The notes: generated by a model from the sequence alone, not told the origin. 64,000 bases of DNA from Marinisporobacter balticus (GCF_004345705.1 NZ_SLWV01000022.1:1-64000); one strand, 5' to 3'; shown: positions 9,795 through 19,553, counted from the stretch's first letter. Program-made: numbers and translations.

Positions 9795-10937
9795 TTTAGG
9801 TCCGAACAATGAAAGCATAACCCCTGCTGCAACAGCTGAACCGATAACCCCTGCAACGTTAGGTCCCATTGCATGCATAAGTAAAAAGTTTGAAGGATTT
9901 TCTTTTTGTCCAACAGTTTGAGAAACTCTCGCTGCCATCGGAACAGCTGAAACACCTGCTGAACCAATCAGTGGATTAATTTTACCACCTGATAGTTTGT
10001 TCATAACTTTTGCAAGAAGAACCCCTGCTGCTGTACCTACACCAAAAGCAATTACTCCTAATACGATGATTTTAATTGTTTCCCATCTTAGGAATGCACT
10101 TGCTTCTGCAGTAGCCCCTACTGAAAGTCCTAGTAAGATTGTTACGATGTTGATTAATGCATTTTGTGCAACATCTGAAAGTCTTCCTGTATGACCACTT
10201 TCTTTAAATAAATTTCCAAGCATCAACATTCCGATTAATGTAGCTGCCGGCGGTAACATTAATGAAACGACTAATGTAACCATAATAGGGAATAAAATCT
10301 TTTCTGTTTTCGAAACGTTTCTTAACTGATCCATTTTGATCATACGTTCTTCTTTTGTTGTAAGCGCCTTCATAATTGGCGGCTGAATAATCGGTACTAA
10401 AGCCATGTATGAATAGGCAGCAACCGCAATGGCTCCTAATAGTTCTGGTGCCAATCTTGAAGCTAGGAATATTGCTGTAGGACCATCTGCTCCTCCGATA
10501 ATTCCAATCGCAGCTGCTTGCTGTCCTGTAAAATCTAAAAGGATTGCGCCTATAAAAGTTGTAAAAATCCCAAACTGAGCTGCTGCTCCTAATAGTAAGG
10601 CTCTTGGATTAGCAATAAGTGGACCAAAGTCTGTCATTGCCCCTACACCCATAAATATAATCGGTGGGAAAATTCCTAATTCATCTCCTTGGAAGAAATA
10701 CCACAAAAGTCCCCCAGGCTGCCCATGTCCCCCATGTGGTGTCATCATCCCTGCAAGAGGTAAATTTGTTAAGAACATACCAAATGCAATCGGTATTAAC
10801 AATAATGGTTCAAAGCCTTTTTTGATGGCTAAGTATAAAAGTAAAAAAGAAACTAGGATCATAATAACATTTAAAGGAGCATCTCTAAATCCATAGAATC
10901 CTGTGCTTTTTAAAAAGTCTATGATAGTCTGTACCAT
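9792..10937 (-). CDS. mmdB: Na+-translocating methylmalonyl-CoA decarboxylase, beta subunit
   Basis: Integral membrane subunit that removes CO2 from carboxybiotin and moves Na+ outward, OadB/GcdB/MmdB family. About nine to eleven hydrophobic segments in 381 residues; the conserved [13 protein letters not shown] (including the Asp needed for Na+ and proton handling in this family) and [11 protein letters not shown] are present. The sequence alone does not separate oxaloacetate, glutaconyl-CoA and methylmalonyl-CoA decarboxylases; the assignment comes from the mutase, epimerase and MmdA-like genes in the same operon. Last gene, ending in a terminator. Confidence 0.93.
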   Translation of the reverse strand: MVQTIIDFLKSTGFYGFRDAPLNVIMILVSFLLLYLAIKKGFEPLLLIPIAFGMFLTNLPLAGMMTPHGGHGQPGGLLWYFFQGDELGIFPPIIFMGVGAMTDFGPLIANPRALLLGAAAQFGIFTTFIGAILLDFTGQQAAAIGIIGGADGPTAIFLASRLAPELLGAIAVAAYSYMALVPIIQPPIMKALTTKEERMIKMDQLRNVSKTEKILFPIMVTLVVSLMLPPAATLIGMLMLGNLFKESGHTGRLSDVAQNALINIVTILLGLSVGATAEASAFLRWETIKIIVLGVIAFGVGTAAGVLLAKVMNKLSGGKINPLIGSAGVSAVPMAARVSQTVGQKENPSNFLLMHAMGPNVAGVIGSAVAAGVMLSLFGPK

Positions 10938-10978
10938 TCGTATATCTCCTTTCTTTTGAGTTTAAAGGGTACTAGAAA

Positions 10979-11362
10979 CTATCCTAATACTATTAGTACA
11001 TCTCCTGCACTTACAGAAGCACCCTTGCTTGTATGAATAGAAACTACCTTGCCACCTGCAGGTGCCATGATTTCATTCTCCATTTTCATCGCTTCTAGAA
11101 TTAATAATACTTGACCACTCTCTACAGTATCTCCTTCGTTTACTTTAATATCTAAAATGGTTCCTGGCATTGGTGCAGTAACACTATTTCCACCTGCTGG
11201 TGCTGCTACTTTTGGCGCTGCCTTTTTGGGTGCTGCTTTTGGCGCTGCTGCTCTTGGTGCAACTGCCGGTCTAGCTACAGGTGCGGGTGCTGAAGCGCCT
11301 CCAATTTCTTCTACTTCTACTTCATATGCATTTCCATTTACCGTTATATTAAATTTTTTCAT
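10979..11362 (-). CDS. mmdC: Methylmalonyl-CoA decarboxylase, gamma subunit (biotin carrier)
   Basis: Carries the CO2 as carboxybiotin between the transferase (MmdA) and the membrane beta subunit. The C-terminal biotinyl domain has EAMKMEN with biotin-accepting Lys93, 34 residues from the C terminus, the usual place. Residues about 22-57 are an Ala/Pro/Lys linker that lets the carrier swing. 127 residues. Good AGGAGG ribosome site. It must be biotinylated by a ligase such as BirA (4811-5800). The gene lies between the delta and beta subunit genes, as in other decarboxylase operons. Confidence 0.95.
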   Translation of the reverse strand: MKKFNITVNGNAYEVEVEEIGGASAPAPVARPAVAPRAAAPKAAPKKAAPKVAAPAGGNSVTAPMPGTILDIKVNEGDTVESGQVLLILEAMKMENEIMAPAGGKVVSIHTSKGASVSAGDVLIVLG

Positions 11363-11413
11363 TTTTATAATCCTCCTTCATGATCTTTTTAGATGATTTC
11401 ACAGTATCAATGA

Positions 11414-11824
11414 TTAAAATCTACTATTCATCTGCTCCACTCTACCTGTTCTTCCCCACGTCGGTGTAGCATCTATGACTCTCGTAATATTTCTAACGAC
11501 AATATTATGCGTAGAAGTTTGTAGACTTGCAGCAATAGCCGCAGTGATTACCGCTACTAATTCCTCTTGGTTATCTTCTTCCACTGCTACACTTGGTACA
11601 GCAACCTCTACTGGTGTTTTAACAACTTTTGTAGCTTCCGTTGGTGTACCATTGATCATTTTCGTCATGATTACAATTAATCCCCATAAAATACATAATG
11701 CTACGAACGTTACACCCATCCCTAAAATCATTATCTGTAAAGAAGCTACCATCTTATCTCCTAGCGATAAACTTCCTATGATCTCAGGATCTTTAAATTT
11801 ATCTAACAATGATAATTTATCCAT
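11414..11824 (-). CDS. mmdD: Methylmalonyl-CoA decarboxylase, delta subunit (OadG family)
   Basis: Small assembly subunit that anchors the soluble carboxyltransferase to the membrane beta subunit. 136 residues with one membrane span at about 28-55 (ILGMGVTFVALCILWGLIVI). After a variable acidic linker a C-terminal amphipathic stretch follows (ELVAVITAAIAASL) and the end WGRTGRVEQM, as in OadG/MmdD proteins. Position right after mmdA fits. No separate epsilon subunit gene, as known from Veillonella, is seen here. Confidence 0.88.
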   Translation of the reverse strand: MDKLSLLDKFKDPEIIGSLSLGDKMVASLQIMILGMGVTFVALCILWGLIVIMTKMINGTPTEATKVVKTPVEVAVPSVAVEEDNQEELVAVITAAIAASLQTSTHNIVVRNITRVIDATPTWGRTGRVEQMNSRF

Positions 11825-11927
11825 ATTCTCACCTCTCTTTTTAAGCGTCTAAAACATTATAGTATAGGATACTTAGTTCATTACTTTGCTAAGTGAGTGA
11901 TAAACCCCCAACTAAAATTTAGTCTAC

Positions 11928-13475
11928 TTATAGAGGAATATTTCCATGTTTCTTAGCAGGTCTTACTTCTCTCTTTGACGCAAGCATATTAAATGCATCT
12001 ACAAGTCTAGGTCTTGACGCATTTGGCTCTATAACATCGTCAACATATCCTCTTTCTGCAGCTTTATAAGGTGTAGCAAATTCAGCTGTATATTCTGCAA
12101 TTTTCTTTGCTCTTTCTTCTGCAGGATTTTGCGCATTTTTAATATCATTTCTAAAGATAATATTCGCAGCCCCTTGTGGTCCCATAACAGCAATCTCAGC
12201 ACTTGGCCATGCCATTACAATATCTGCCCCTAATTCTTTTGAACACATCGCAAGGTAAGATCCACCATACGCTTTTCTTACAATCAATGTAACCTTAGGA
12301 ACAGTTGCTTCACTATATGCATAAAGCATTTTTGCACCATGTCTAATGATTCCACCATACTCTTGATTTGTTCCTGGTAAGAATCCTGGAACATCTACAA
12401 TGTTAAGTAGCGGGATATTATAAGCATCACATGTTCTTATGAATCTAGCTGATTTATCAGAAGCACTAATATCTAAACATCCTGCCAAGAATTTAGGTTG
12501 GTTTGCAATAATACCAACACTTTCACCATTTATTCTTGCAAAACATGTAATGATATTTTTTGCAAAGTGAGGTTGTACTTCATAGAAATCTCCATCATCA
12601 ACAATTTTTCCAATCACATCAAGCATATCATATGGCTTGTTTGGATTATCTGGTAATATATCATCAAGTTCTGGAATCAATCTATTTACATCGTCTTCTG
12701 TTTCAAAAGCAGGCGCCGTTTCCATATTATTTGATGGTAAAAAGCTTAATAATCTTCTGATTTGTGCAATACACTCTTCATCATTTGCATCTATAAATTG
12801 TGCACAACCACTTACTGAGTTGTGTGTCATTGCGCCACCTAGCGCTTCTGCTGTAACTTCTTCCCCTGTAACTGTTTTAATCACTTGAGGGCCTGTAATA
12901 AACATTTGACTTGTTTTATCTACCATGTAGATAAAATCTGTTAATGCAGGTGAATATACTGCGCCACCCGCACATGGTCCCATAATTACAGAAATTTGTG
13001 GGATTACACCAGATGCAATCGTATTATTATAGAATATTCTTCCATATCCTGAAAGCGCATCTACAGCTTCTTGGATTCTTGCACCCCCTGAATCATTCAT
13101 TCCAACAATTGGTGCGCCTACTTTCAAAGCATTTTCTTGTACTTTACAAATTTTCGCAGCATGCATTTCCCCTAAAGAACCACCTACTACTGTAAAATCT
13201 TGTGCAAATGCGTAAACCAATCTTCCATCCACCATACCATATCCAGTAACAACACCTTCTCCTGGATTGTCTTGTTTCTCCATGCCAAAGTTTGTGCATC
13301 TATGTTTAACAAAAGCATCCAATTCAACAAAAGTACCTTCGTCAAATAATAAATTCATTCTTTCTCTAGCTGTTAACTTTCCATTTGCATGTTGTTTTTC
13401 AATTCTTTTTACGCCACCGCCCATATTAATTGTTTCTCTGCGTTTACGCAAATCTTCTATTTTGTTATTTGCCAT
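11928..13475 (-). CDS. mmdA: Methylmalonyl-CoA decarboxylase, alpha subunit (carboxyltransferase)
   Basis: Moves the carboxyl group from methylmalonyl-CoA to biotin on MmdC, giving propionyl-CoA. 515 residues with two crotonase-like carboxyltransferase halves. Motifs include the CoA/biotin-site glycine pairs IVGMNDSGGARIQEA, GPCAGGAVYSPAL and, in the second half, VDVPGFLPGTNQE and RKAYGGSYLAM. The same fold occurs in propionyl-CoA carboxylase beta subunits; no biotin carboxylase gene is present and delta/gamma/beta subunits follow, so the decarboxylase reading is stronger. ATG start with GGAGG. Confidence 0.95.
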   Translation of the reverse strand: MANNKIEDLRKRRETINMGGGVKRIEKQHANGKLTARERMNLLFDEGTFVELDAFVKHRCTNFGMEKQDNPGEGVVTGYGMVDGRLVYAFAQDFTVVGGSLGEMHAAKICKVQENALKVGAPIVGMNDSGGARIQEAVDALSGYGRIFYNNTIASGVIPQISVIMGPCAGGAVYSPALTDFIYMVDKTSQMFITGPQVIKTVTGEEVTAEALGGAMTHNSVSGCAQFIDANDEECIAQIRRLLSFLPSNNMETAPAFETEDDVNRLIPELDDILPDNPNKPYDMLDVIGKIVDDGDFYEVQPHFAKNIITCFARINGESVGIIANQPKFLAGCLDISASDKSARFIRTCDAYNIPLLNIVDVPGFLPGTNQEYGGIIRHGAKMLYAYSEATVPKVTLIVRKAYGGSYLAMCSKELGADIVMAWPSAEIAVMGPQGAANIIFRNDIKNAQNPAEERAKKIAEYTAEFATPYKAAERGYVDDVIEPNASRPRLVDAFNMLASKREVRPAKKHGNIPL

Positions 13476-13527
13476 TTGTCCAACCTCCTATCGCTTATGA
13501 AACTGCCAATCTTAGGCAGTTTTACCT

Positions 13528-13932
13528 CTATACTCTTTCGCTTAGCTCTAATAAAACGCCGTTTGTACTCTTTGGATGACAAAATGCAATCTTCGCTCCA
13601 CCAGCACCATATCTAGGTTTTTCATCAATCATTTTAACACCTTTTTCTATCATTTCCGCAATCGCTTCTTCAATGTTTTCTACTCTTAATGCAACATGTT
13701 GAAGACCTGCTCCTTTTTTCTCGATAAACTTTGCAATCGGTCCATCTGGATCTGTTGATTCTAAAAGTTCAAGTTCACTATCCCCTACAGGTAAAAATGC
13801 TACTTTTACTTTTTGTTCTTCCACAACTTCAGTTCCTTGTAAGTCTAGTCCAAGCATATCTTGGTAGAATTTTAAACTTTCATCAAGACTTTTAACAGCG
13901 ATACCAATATGGTCAACCTTTAATACTTTCAT
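13528..13932 (-). CDS. mce: Methylmalonyl-CoA epimerase
   Basis: Interconverts (R)- and (S)-methylmalonyl-CoA, linking the mutase product to the decarboxylase. A vicinal-oxygen-chelate (glyoxalase-like) protein of 134 residues with candidate metal ligands H8 (KVDHIGIA), H79 (GLQHVALRV) and E129 (LLELSE). The start at 13930-13932 follows AAGGAGGACAAAA; the frame remains open 20 codons upstream, but that part is low-complexity, derived from the tandem repeats at 13944-14040. It lies between meaB and mmdA in the operon. Confidence 0.94.
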   Translation of the reverse strand: MKVLKVDHIGIAVKSLDESLKFYQDMLGLDLQGTEVVEEQKVKVAFLPVGDSELELLESTDPDGPIAKFIEKKGAGLQHVALRVENIEEAIAEMIEKGVKMIDEKPRYGAGGAKIAFCHPKSTNGVLLELSERV

Positions 13933-13943
13933 TTTTGTCCTCC

Positions 13944-14040
13944 TTAATATATTTAAGTTTGTTCTTAATATTGTTAATATATTTAAAGTCATTTTTAAAT
14001 GTACTTAATATATTCAAAGTTATTCATTTAAAGTACTTAA
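13944..14040. repeat. Three AT-rich tandem repeats (~30 bp) ahead of mce
   Basis: Copies of TTAATATATTTAAAGT-like units begin at 13944, 13974 and 14005, a period of 30-31 bp, with a partial copy after 14021. On the coding (minus) strand the last copy runs straight into the mce ribosome-binding site. Confidence 0.7.
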
Positions 14041-14130
14041 ACTACTACGCAACTATAATACACTTTTATTTTCAAATTTGCAATACAAATTTCTTTTTTC
14101 TTTATTTTCCGATTTCTTTCTACGGTTTCA

Positions 14131-15060
14131 TTATTTTATTCTATCTAATATAGATTCTGCCGCAGAATATGGATCACAATTTCTCAGTGCAACTTCCTCT
14201 GCTAATTGATTCACCTTTTCTTCTTTACTAGATTTATCCAATATCATTTCCATGAGGTTTTGCTGAATTAAATCAATAATTTCAATTTTGCTGTTTTCGG
14301 TTCTTCTTTTTTGAAGTTTCCCTGTATCTTTTAAATGATTCATATGTGTCCTTATATGGTCAAGTAATTCATCAATGCCTTTGTTATCTACCGCGATTAC
14401 TTTTTGTACAGGAGGTCTCCAGTCCGTTTTATTAAAATCAAGCATCATTTCAATTTCTGTTGCAGTTCTTTTTGCCCCATCTCGATCCGCCTTATTTACT
14501 GCAAATACATCTCCAATTTCCATGATACCAGCCTTTATTGCCTGAATATCGTCTCCGAGCCCTGGTACCATCACCATAAGCGTTGTGTCCGCATTTCTAG
14601 CAATATCTACTTCTGACTGTCCTACCCCTACTGTTTCAATAAATATATAATCAACACCATAAATATCTAAAATTTTAACAGCAGCAGCCGTTGCCTTAGA
14701 AAGTCCTCCTAAGTGTCCCCTTGTTCCCATACTTCTTATAAAAACCCCTGGATCTGTACTCAATTCATTCATTCTTACACGATCTCCAAGAATAGACCCC
14801 CCAGTAAAAGGACTTGTTGGATCAACAGCAATAACACCAACCGTTTTCCCTTCTCTTCTTAAAGCTTTTACAAGTTTATCAGTTAAAGTGCTTTTTCCTG
14901 CTCCAGGAGGTCCTGTAATCCCAACAACATGAGCATTTCCTGTTTTTTTATAAAGTCTTTTTAATATATCAATCGCTTCCGTATCATGATTCTCAGCCAT
15001 TGAAATCAGTCTTGCCGCAGCGCGCTTTTCTCCTTGCAATAACCTTTCTTCTAAAACCAC
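14131..15060 (-). CDS. meaB: Methylmalonyl-CoA mutase-associated GTPase MeaB
   Basis: G3E-family P-loop GTPase (also called ArgK) that gates cobalamin loading and protects or repairs adenosylcobalamin-dependent mutases. P-loop GPPGAGKST near residues 50-58, switch region DPTSPFTGGSILGDRVRM, Walker B-like FIETVGVGQSE, and base-specificity VNKADRDGAKR. Two upstream GTG codons (to 15072) are in frame, but AGGTGG sits 8 nt before the GTG at 15058-15060, so I start there (309 residues). Location beside both mutase subunits is the usual one. Confidence 0.95.
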   Translation of the reverse strand: MVLEERLLQGEKRAAARLISMAENHDTEAIDILKRLYKKTGNAHVVGITGPPGAGKSTLTDKLVKALRREGKTVGVIAVDPTSPFTGGSILGDRVRMNELSTDPGVFIRSMGTRGHLGGLSKATAAAVKILDIYGVDYIFIETVGVGQSEVDIARNADTTLMVMVPGLGDDIQAIKAGIMEIGDVFAVNKADRDGAKRTATEIEMMLDFNKTDWRPPVQKVIAVDNKGIDELLDHIRTHMNHLKDTGKLQKRRTENSKIEIIDLIQQNLMEMILDKSSKEEKVNQLAEEVALRNCDPYSAAESILDRIK

Positions 15061-15142
15061 TTTTCTCACCACCTATTTAAACAATAGACCATAAGCACAG
15101 AAACAAACCAAAATATCTGTATCTGCACTTATAGTCTAGATT

Positions 15143-15544
15143 TTATTTGTCTCTTTTAAGGTTTTCTTTTATATAATCAATTGTTACTGTAGTTGGTGTT
15201 CCAGGAGTGAAAATTTCTGCAATTCCTTTTTCTTTTAGGAAAGGAATGTCCTCATCTGGAATAACCCCTCCACCAATTACTAAAATATCCTCTACTTTTT
15301 CTGCTTTAAGAAGTTCAGCAACTTTTGGAAGTAATGTATTATGCGCTCCAGATAAAATACTCATAGAGATGCAATCTACATCTTCTTGAATCGCAGCATT
15401 TACGATTTGCTCTGGTGTTTGTCTAAGTCCAGTATAAATCACCTCCATACCTGCATCTCTTAGTGCTCTTGCGATTACTTTTGCTCCCCTATCATGACCA
15501 TCAAGGCCTGGCTTTGCAACTAATACTCTAATTGGTCTATCCAT
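15143..15544 (-). CDS. mcmB: Methylmalonyl-CoA mutase, small (cobalamin-binding) subunit
   Basis: Binds adenosylcobalamin for the mutase. 133 residues make up one B12-binding Rossmann-like domain with LDGHDRG, the DxHxxG motif (D15, H17, G20) whose His replaces the dimethylbenzimidazole ligand, then [10 protein letters not shown] and [13 protein letters not shown] separate small subunit is typical of bacterial and archaeal split mutases. Start at 15542-15544 behind a strong GGGAGG; a longer in-frame start lacks support. Second half of the mcmA-mcmB pair. Confidence 0.95.
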   Translation of the reverse strand: MDRPIRVLVAKPGLDGHDRGAKVIARALRDAGMEVIYTGLRQTPEQIVNAAIQEDVDCISMSILSGAHNTLLPKVAELLKAEKVEDILVIGGGVIPDEDIPFLKEKGIAEIFTPGTPTTVTIDYIKENLKRDK

Positions 15545-15616
15545 AAATTTTTCCTCCCTCATTTAATCTTTCCTCAAGCTTTATCTATTTCAAAATATAT
15601 CGTTTTTTTCTAATTT

Positions 15617-17293
15617 TTATAATTGTACACTTTGTTGATATTCACCAAATACTTCTCTCATTACACCACAGATTTCTCCTAAAGTACCATACGCTCTTAC
15701 AGCATCTAATATCAGTGGCATTAAGTTTACTTCTGTTTGACAAGCAGCTCTTAGTGCCTCTAATTTTTCTGTTACGAGTGCATTATCTCTTTTTCCTTTT
15801 AAGGCTTGAATCTTCGCCTTTTGTAATTCCCCAACTGAAGGATCTACTCTTAATAATCCTTTAGGCGCTTCTTCTTCAATTTGGAATTTGTTCATACCAA
15901 CAATAACTCTCTTACCTGATTCAATATCTTTTTGGTAGTTATATGCTGCATCCATAATCTCTTGTTGGATATATCCATTATCAATCGCTCTTGGTGCGCC
16001 ACCAATTTCATCAATCTTTTTGATGTATTCCATTGCTTCTTCTTCAATTGCTTTTGTTTTTGCTTCTATATAGTATGAACCTGCTAATGGATCTACTGTA
16101 TCCGCAGCACCACTCTCATGTGCTACAATTTGTTGTGTTCTAAGTGCTACACGAACTGAATCTTCTGTAGGAAGTGCTAATGCTTCGTCTTTTGAGTTTG
16201 TGTGTAATGATTGTGTGCCACCTAAAACAGCTGCAAGTGTTTGAATTGCAACACGAACAATATTGTTTTCTGGTTGTTGTGCTGTAAGCGTTGACCCACC
16301 TGTTTGTGTATGGAATTTAAGTGCCATTGACTTCGCTTTTTTTGCGCCAAATCTTTCTTTCATAATTCTTGCCCAGAGTCTTCTTGCTGCTCTATATTTC
16401 GCAACTTCTTCTAAAATATCATTGTGTGCATTGAAGAAGAATGATAGTCTTGGTGCAAATGTATCAACATCTAATCCCGCTTTAATGGCAGCATCTACAT
16501 AAGCAATCCCATCAGAAAGTGTAAACCCTACTTCTTGCGCAGCAGTAGAACCTGCTTCTCTGATGTGGTATCCAGAAATTGAGATTGTATTCCATAGTGG
16601 TACCTCTTTTGAACAGTATTCAAATATATTTGTAATTAAACGCATAGATGCTTCTGTTGGGAAGATATATGTTCCACGCGCAATGTATTCTTTTAAGATA
16701 TCATTTTGTATCGTTCCTCTTAGTTTATCAGCACTTACACCTTGTTTTTCTCCAACTGCAATGTACATCGCTAAAAGTACAGATGCGGGTGCATTAATTG
16801 TCATACTCGTTGAAACCTTGTCTAGTGGAATCCCATCAAATAAGATTTCCATATCTGCTAATGAGTCAATCGCAACACCAACTTTTCCAACTTCACCTTC
16901 TGATAATGCATGATCTGAGTCATACCCAATTTGTGTTGGAAGGTCAAATGCAACAGAAAGACCCATTGATCCTTGTTCAATTAAGAATTTATAACGTTTA
17001 TTGGACTCTTCTGCTGTAGCAAATCCTGCATACATACGCATTGTCCAAAATCTACCTCTATACATATTCGGTTGAACCCCTCTAGTATAAGGGAAACTTC
17101 CTGGCAACCCTAAATCTGTTTCATAATCAAAATCTTCAATATCGACAGGTGTATAAAGTCTATTTACAACTGCTCCTGAACCAGTTTCAAATACTTCTTT
17201 TCTTTCAGGTCTTTTTTGTAACCCCTCTACTGTTTTTGAATCAAAAGCATTAAAATTCTCTTTGATTTTGTCTAGCTTGTCTTTTTCAAACAT
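15617..17293 (-). CDS. mcmA: Methylmalonyl-CoA mutase, large (catalytic) subunit
   Basis: Radical rearrangement of succinyl-CoA to (R)-methylmalonyl-CoA. The 558-residue TIM barrel carries the substrate-site stretch [16 protein letters not shown] (about 78-93), [13 protein letters not shown] and [10 protein letters not shown], all characteristic of methylmalonyl-CoA mutase. It lacks its own B12 domain, which mcmB supplies. The start at 17291-17293 follows GAGGAGGAG. Isobutyryl-CoA or ethylmalonyl-CoA mutases are related, but the epimerase and decarboxylase neighbours argue for methylmalonyl-CoA. Confidence 0.95.
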   Translation of the reverse strand: MFEKDKLDKIKENFNAFDSKTVEGLQKRPERKEVFETGSGAVVNRLYTPVDIEDFDYETDLGLPGSFPYTRGVQPNMYRGRFWTMRMYAGFATAEESNKRYKFLIEQGSMGLSVAFDLPTQIGYDSDHALSEGEVGKVGVAIDSLADMEILFDGIPLDKVSTSMTINAPASVLLAMYIAVGEKQGVSADKLRGTIQNDILKEYIARGTYIFPTEASMRLITNIFEYCSKEVPLWNTISISGYHIREAGSTAAQEVGFTLSDGIAYVDAAIKAGLDVDTFAPRLSFFFNAHNDILEEVAKYRAARRLWARIMKERFGAKKAKSMALKFHTQTGGSTLTAQQPENNIVRVAIQTLAAVLGGTQSLHTNSKDEALALPTEDSVRVALRTQQIVAHESGAADTVDPLAGSYYIEAKTKAIEEEAMEYIKKIDEIGGAPRAIDNGYIQQEIMDAAYNYQKDIESGKRVIVGMNKFQIEEEAPKGLLRVDPSVGELQKAKIQALKGKRDNALVTEKLEALRAACQTEVNLMPLILDAVRAYGTLGEICGVMREVFGEYQQSVQL

Positions 17294-17356
17294 TTTTCTC
17301 CTCCTCATAAACAATAAATAATTATCTATTATTATATTTTATAGAATACCATAAAT

Positions 17357-17381
17357 CGAAAACTTTTGTATGCAGTTTTCG
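17357..17381. promoter_or_regulatory. Palindrome upstream of mcmA
   Basis: CGAAAACT (17357-17364) pairs with AGTTTTCG (17374-17381) across 9 bases, about 65 bp before the mcmA start in the 130-bp gap after the CoA-transferase gene. It could be an operator or an intercistronic stem-loop. Confidence 0.35.
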
Positions 17382-17447
17382 GAAGTATATGTGTATACAT
17401 TCTGTACTATAACATACATGTAGATCAATATAATCTATTTTTTGTAA

Positions 17448-18947
17448 TTATTTCATTTTCATACTTCCTGTTTCTAGGAATCTTTCATGCCAAGAAAGGG
17501 CTTCTCCAATTACATGTGGCTGATGCTTTGTCTTTTTCTCAAGTGCTTTTTCTAAATAAGCATGTAGCATCGGCCTATAATCTGGATGTGCACAATTATC
17601 AATAATTTTTCTCGCCTTTTCAGTTGGCGCTAATCCTCTTAAGTCAGCAATCCCCTGTTCTGTAACAACTACCATCACATCATGCTCTGTATGATCTACG
17701 TGAGACACCATAGGCACAATAGAAGAAATATCTCCATTTTTTGCAGTTGAAACAGATGTATAGATTGAAAGATAAGCATTCCTAGTGAAATCCCCTGATC
17801 CCCCTAAACCATTCATCATGCGCGATCCCATTATATTCGTTGAATTCACATGGCCATAAATATCTACTTCTATCGCAGTATTCATCGCAATTACACCCAA
17901 TCTTCTTGCAACTTCTGGATTATTACTGATTTCCATAGGTCTTAATACACAATGCTTTGCATAGTGCTCCATATTATCAAGTAGTCTTACAAGTCCCTCT
18001 TCTGATGGTGTAAAAGATGTCCCTGAAGCAACGGTTACTTTTCCTGCATCTATAAGGTCAAACATAGAATCTTGAATCACTTCTGTATAACAAGTTAAAT
18101 TTTCAAACTTAGAATCAACAAGACCTCCAAGTACTGCATTCGCAACAGAACCTACACCTGATTGAAGTGGCAATAGATTTTGAGGAAGTCTTCCCATTTT
18201 CACTTCATTCTCTAAAAACTTGATGATATGTTCTGATATCTTCTTAGAATTTTCATCAATTGCACCGAGCGGTCTCACTTTGTCTGGTTTGTCCGTAACA
18301 ACAATTGCTACTATTTTTTCAGGATCACAAGGTATATATGTCGTTCCTATACGGTCTCCTGAATTTTCAATTGGAATCGGTTTTCTATGTGGGGGTTTCT
18401 CTGTCATGTATATATCGTGTACGCCTTCTAATGCCATTGGTTGACTCGTATTAATCTCAATAATTACTTTATCTGCATTTTTTACAGCCTGTGGTGAAAT
18501 CCCTACGGATGTAGTAGGAATAATTCCCCCATCTTCTGTTATTGCTAAAGCTTCAATAATTGCTACATCTATTTTTCCAAAAAATCCATAATCAATATAT
18601 TGTGACACATGACTTAAATGCATATCTTGATACATAACAGTCCCGTTATTTATAGCATTTCTAGAATCTTTATTTGTTTGATAAGGGAATCTTCTTTTTA
18701 AAACGCCTGCTCTTGTTAAAGCACCATCTAATTCATCTCCTACAGACGCACCCGTTATAAGTGTAATCCCTATTTTTTCTCCATCTTCTGCTCTTTTCGC
18801 AAGCGCTAGTGGCACTGCTTTAGGATACCCCGATGGCGTAAACCCACTCGTTGCAATAGTCATTTCATCCTCGATAAATAGTGCTGCTTCTGCAGCTGAC
18901 ATAATTTTTCCTTTTAAATCTTCTCTTCTAATTCTATTTTCTAACAT
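17448..18947 (-). CDS. Succinate/propionate-type CoA-transferase (acetyl-CoA hydrolase/transferase family)
   Basis: 499-residue family I CoA-transferase of the Cat1/AarC/ScpC group. The N-terminal half has GFTPSGYPKAVP; the C-terminal half has GVGSVANAVLGGL, NTAIEVDIYGHVNST (probably holding the catalytic Glu) and GLGGSGDFTRNA. In this operon the likely reaction is propionyl-CoA + succinate to propionate + succinyl-CoA, which feeds the mutase and closes the cycle. Acetate as partner is possible; the family has mixed acceptors. Second gene of the operon; AAAGGAGGAA ahead of ATG. Confidence 0.9.
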   Translation of the reverse strand: MLENRIRREDLKGKIMSAAEAALFIEDEMTIATSGFTPSGYPKAVPLALAKRAEDGEKIGITLITGASVGDELDGALTRAGVLKRRFPYQTNKDSRNAINNGTVMYQDMHLSHVSQYIDYGFFGKIDVAIIEALAITEDGGIIPTTSVGISPQAVKNADKVIIEINTSQPMALEGVHDIYMTEKPPHRKPIPIENSGDRIGTTYIPCDPEKIVAIVVTDKPDKVRPLGAIDENSKKISEHIIKFLENEVKMGRLPQNLLPLQSGVGSVANAVLGGLVDSKFENLTCYTEVIQDSMFDLIDAGKVTVASGTSFTPSEEGLVRLLDNMEHYAKHCVLRPMEISNNPEVARRLGVIAMNTAIEVDIYGHVNSTNIMGSRMMNGLGGSGDFTRNAYLSIYTSVSTAKNGDISSIVPMVSHVDHTEHDVMVVVTEQGIADLRGLAPTEKARKIIDNCAHPDYRPMLHAYLEKALEKKTKHQPHVIGEALSWHERFLETGSMKMK

Positions 18948-19128
18948 GTCGGTTGTTCCTCCTTTTATTTATAAAATGCGTCATATCAGTAATAAAAACA
19001 AAAACGACTAGATATAGGGTACAAATATCCAAAGTTTATTCATACCATACACCTAGCCGGAATTTATCTGTTGTAGGTTGACAAAAGGTCATTTTGCCAT
19101 CACAGATAATAGGCTTCTCTATTTTTAT

Positions 19129-19458
19129 TTACTCAACGTCTTCAACACCCGCTACAATCTGTTCATACTTTTCATAGCATGTTCTTAAAGCAGATATAAT
19201 GGCTTTTCTTGCAGATCCAAAATAATTTTCTTTAAACATTTTTTCGATTTCATCAAAATTATTTAAGTTTTTACCCACAAGATGGTTCCTAAAGAAATCT
19301 TTAGCTACACTAGTTACCAATGAAGCTTCCGCCTCAAAAACTTCCCCCGTGTATCTATTTACTAAAACACCAACTGCTATAACACTATAAAGTTCAGTCG
19401 ATGTAATCCCTTTAGGTAGCTTTGCATATCCGCTTATAAAGATTTTTTCGGGTAACAA
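19129..19458 (-). CDS. DUF3870-type protein of unknown function
   Basis: Small soluble protein, about 109 residues from the TTG at 19456-19458, which has GGAGG eight bases upstream (a longer frame to 19473 runs through the ribosome site). It matches my memory of the DUF3870 family: ISGYAKLPKGITSTELY at the N terminus and YFGSARKAIISALRTCYEKY at the C terminus. No signal peptide, membrane span or known catalytic motif. It opens the methylmalonyl-CoA operon behind a good SigA promoter, so a role in this pathway or its regulation is plausible but unproven. Confidence 0.8.
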   Translation of the reverse strand: MLPEKIFISGYAKLPKGITSTELYSVIAVGVLVNRYTGEVFEAEASLVTSVAKDFFRNHLVGKNLNNFDEIEKMFKENYFGSARKAIISALRTCYEKYEQIVAGVEDVE

Positions 19459-19524
19459 CACACCCACCTCCAAAATGGATTGCTTTTCTTCTTTTTTCGA
19501 CAGTTAGTATTCGCTTTATAGAAA

Positions 19525-19553
19525 ATTATATCCTTAATAGATTCAGATGTAAA
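19525..19553 (-). promoter_or_regulatory. SigA promoter of the methylmalonyl-CoA operon
   Basis: On the minus strand TTTACA (19548-19553), 17-bp spacer, TATAAT (19525-19530), about 65 bp before the DUF3870 start. No intrinsic terminator was seen between here and 9794, so all ten genes may be one transcript. Confidence 0.75.

Noticed and set aside
11928..13475. Propionyl-CoA carboxylase beta subunit as the name for mmdA
   Set aside because: No biotin carboxylase gene is present, and genes for delta, biotin carrier and membrane beta subunits follow directly, which fits a decarboxylase.
13944..14040. CRISPR-like array
   Set aside because: Three imperfect, directly abutting AT-rich repeats without spacers and no cas genes: tandem repeat, not CRISPR.
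18948..19128. Sigma-54-like TGGCA sequence before the CoA-transferase gene
   Set aside because: The required GG-N10-GC spacing is not met; a good SigA promoter exists upstream of DUF3870 instead.
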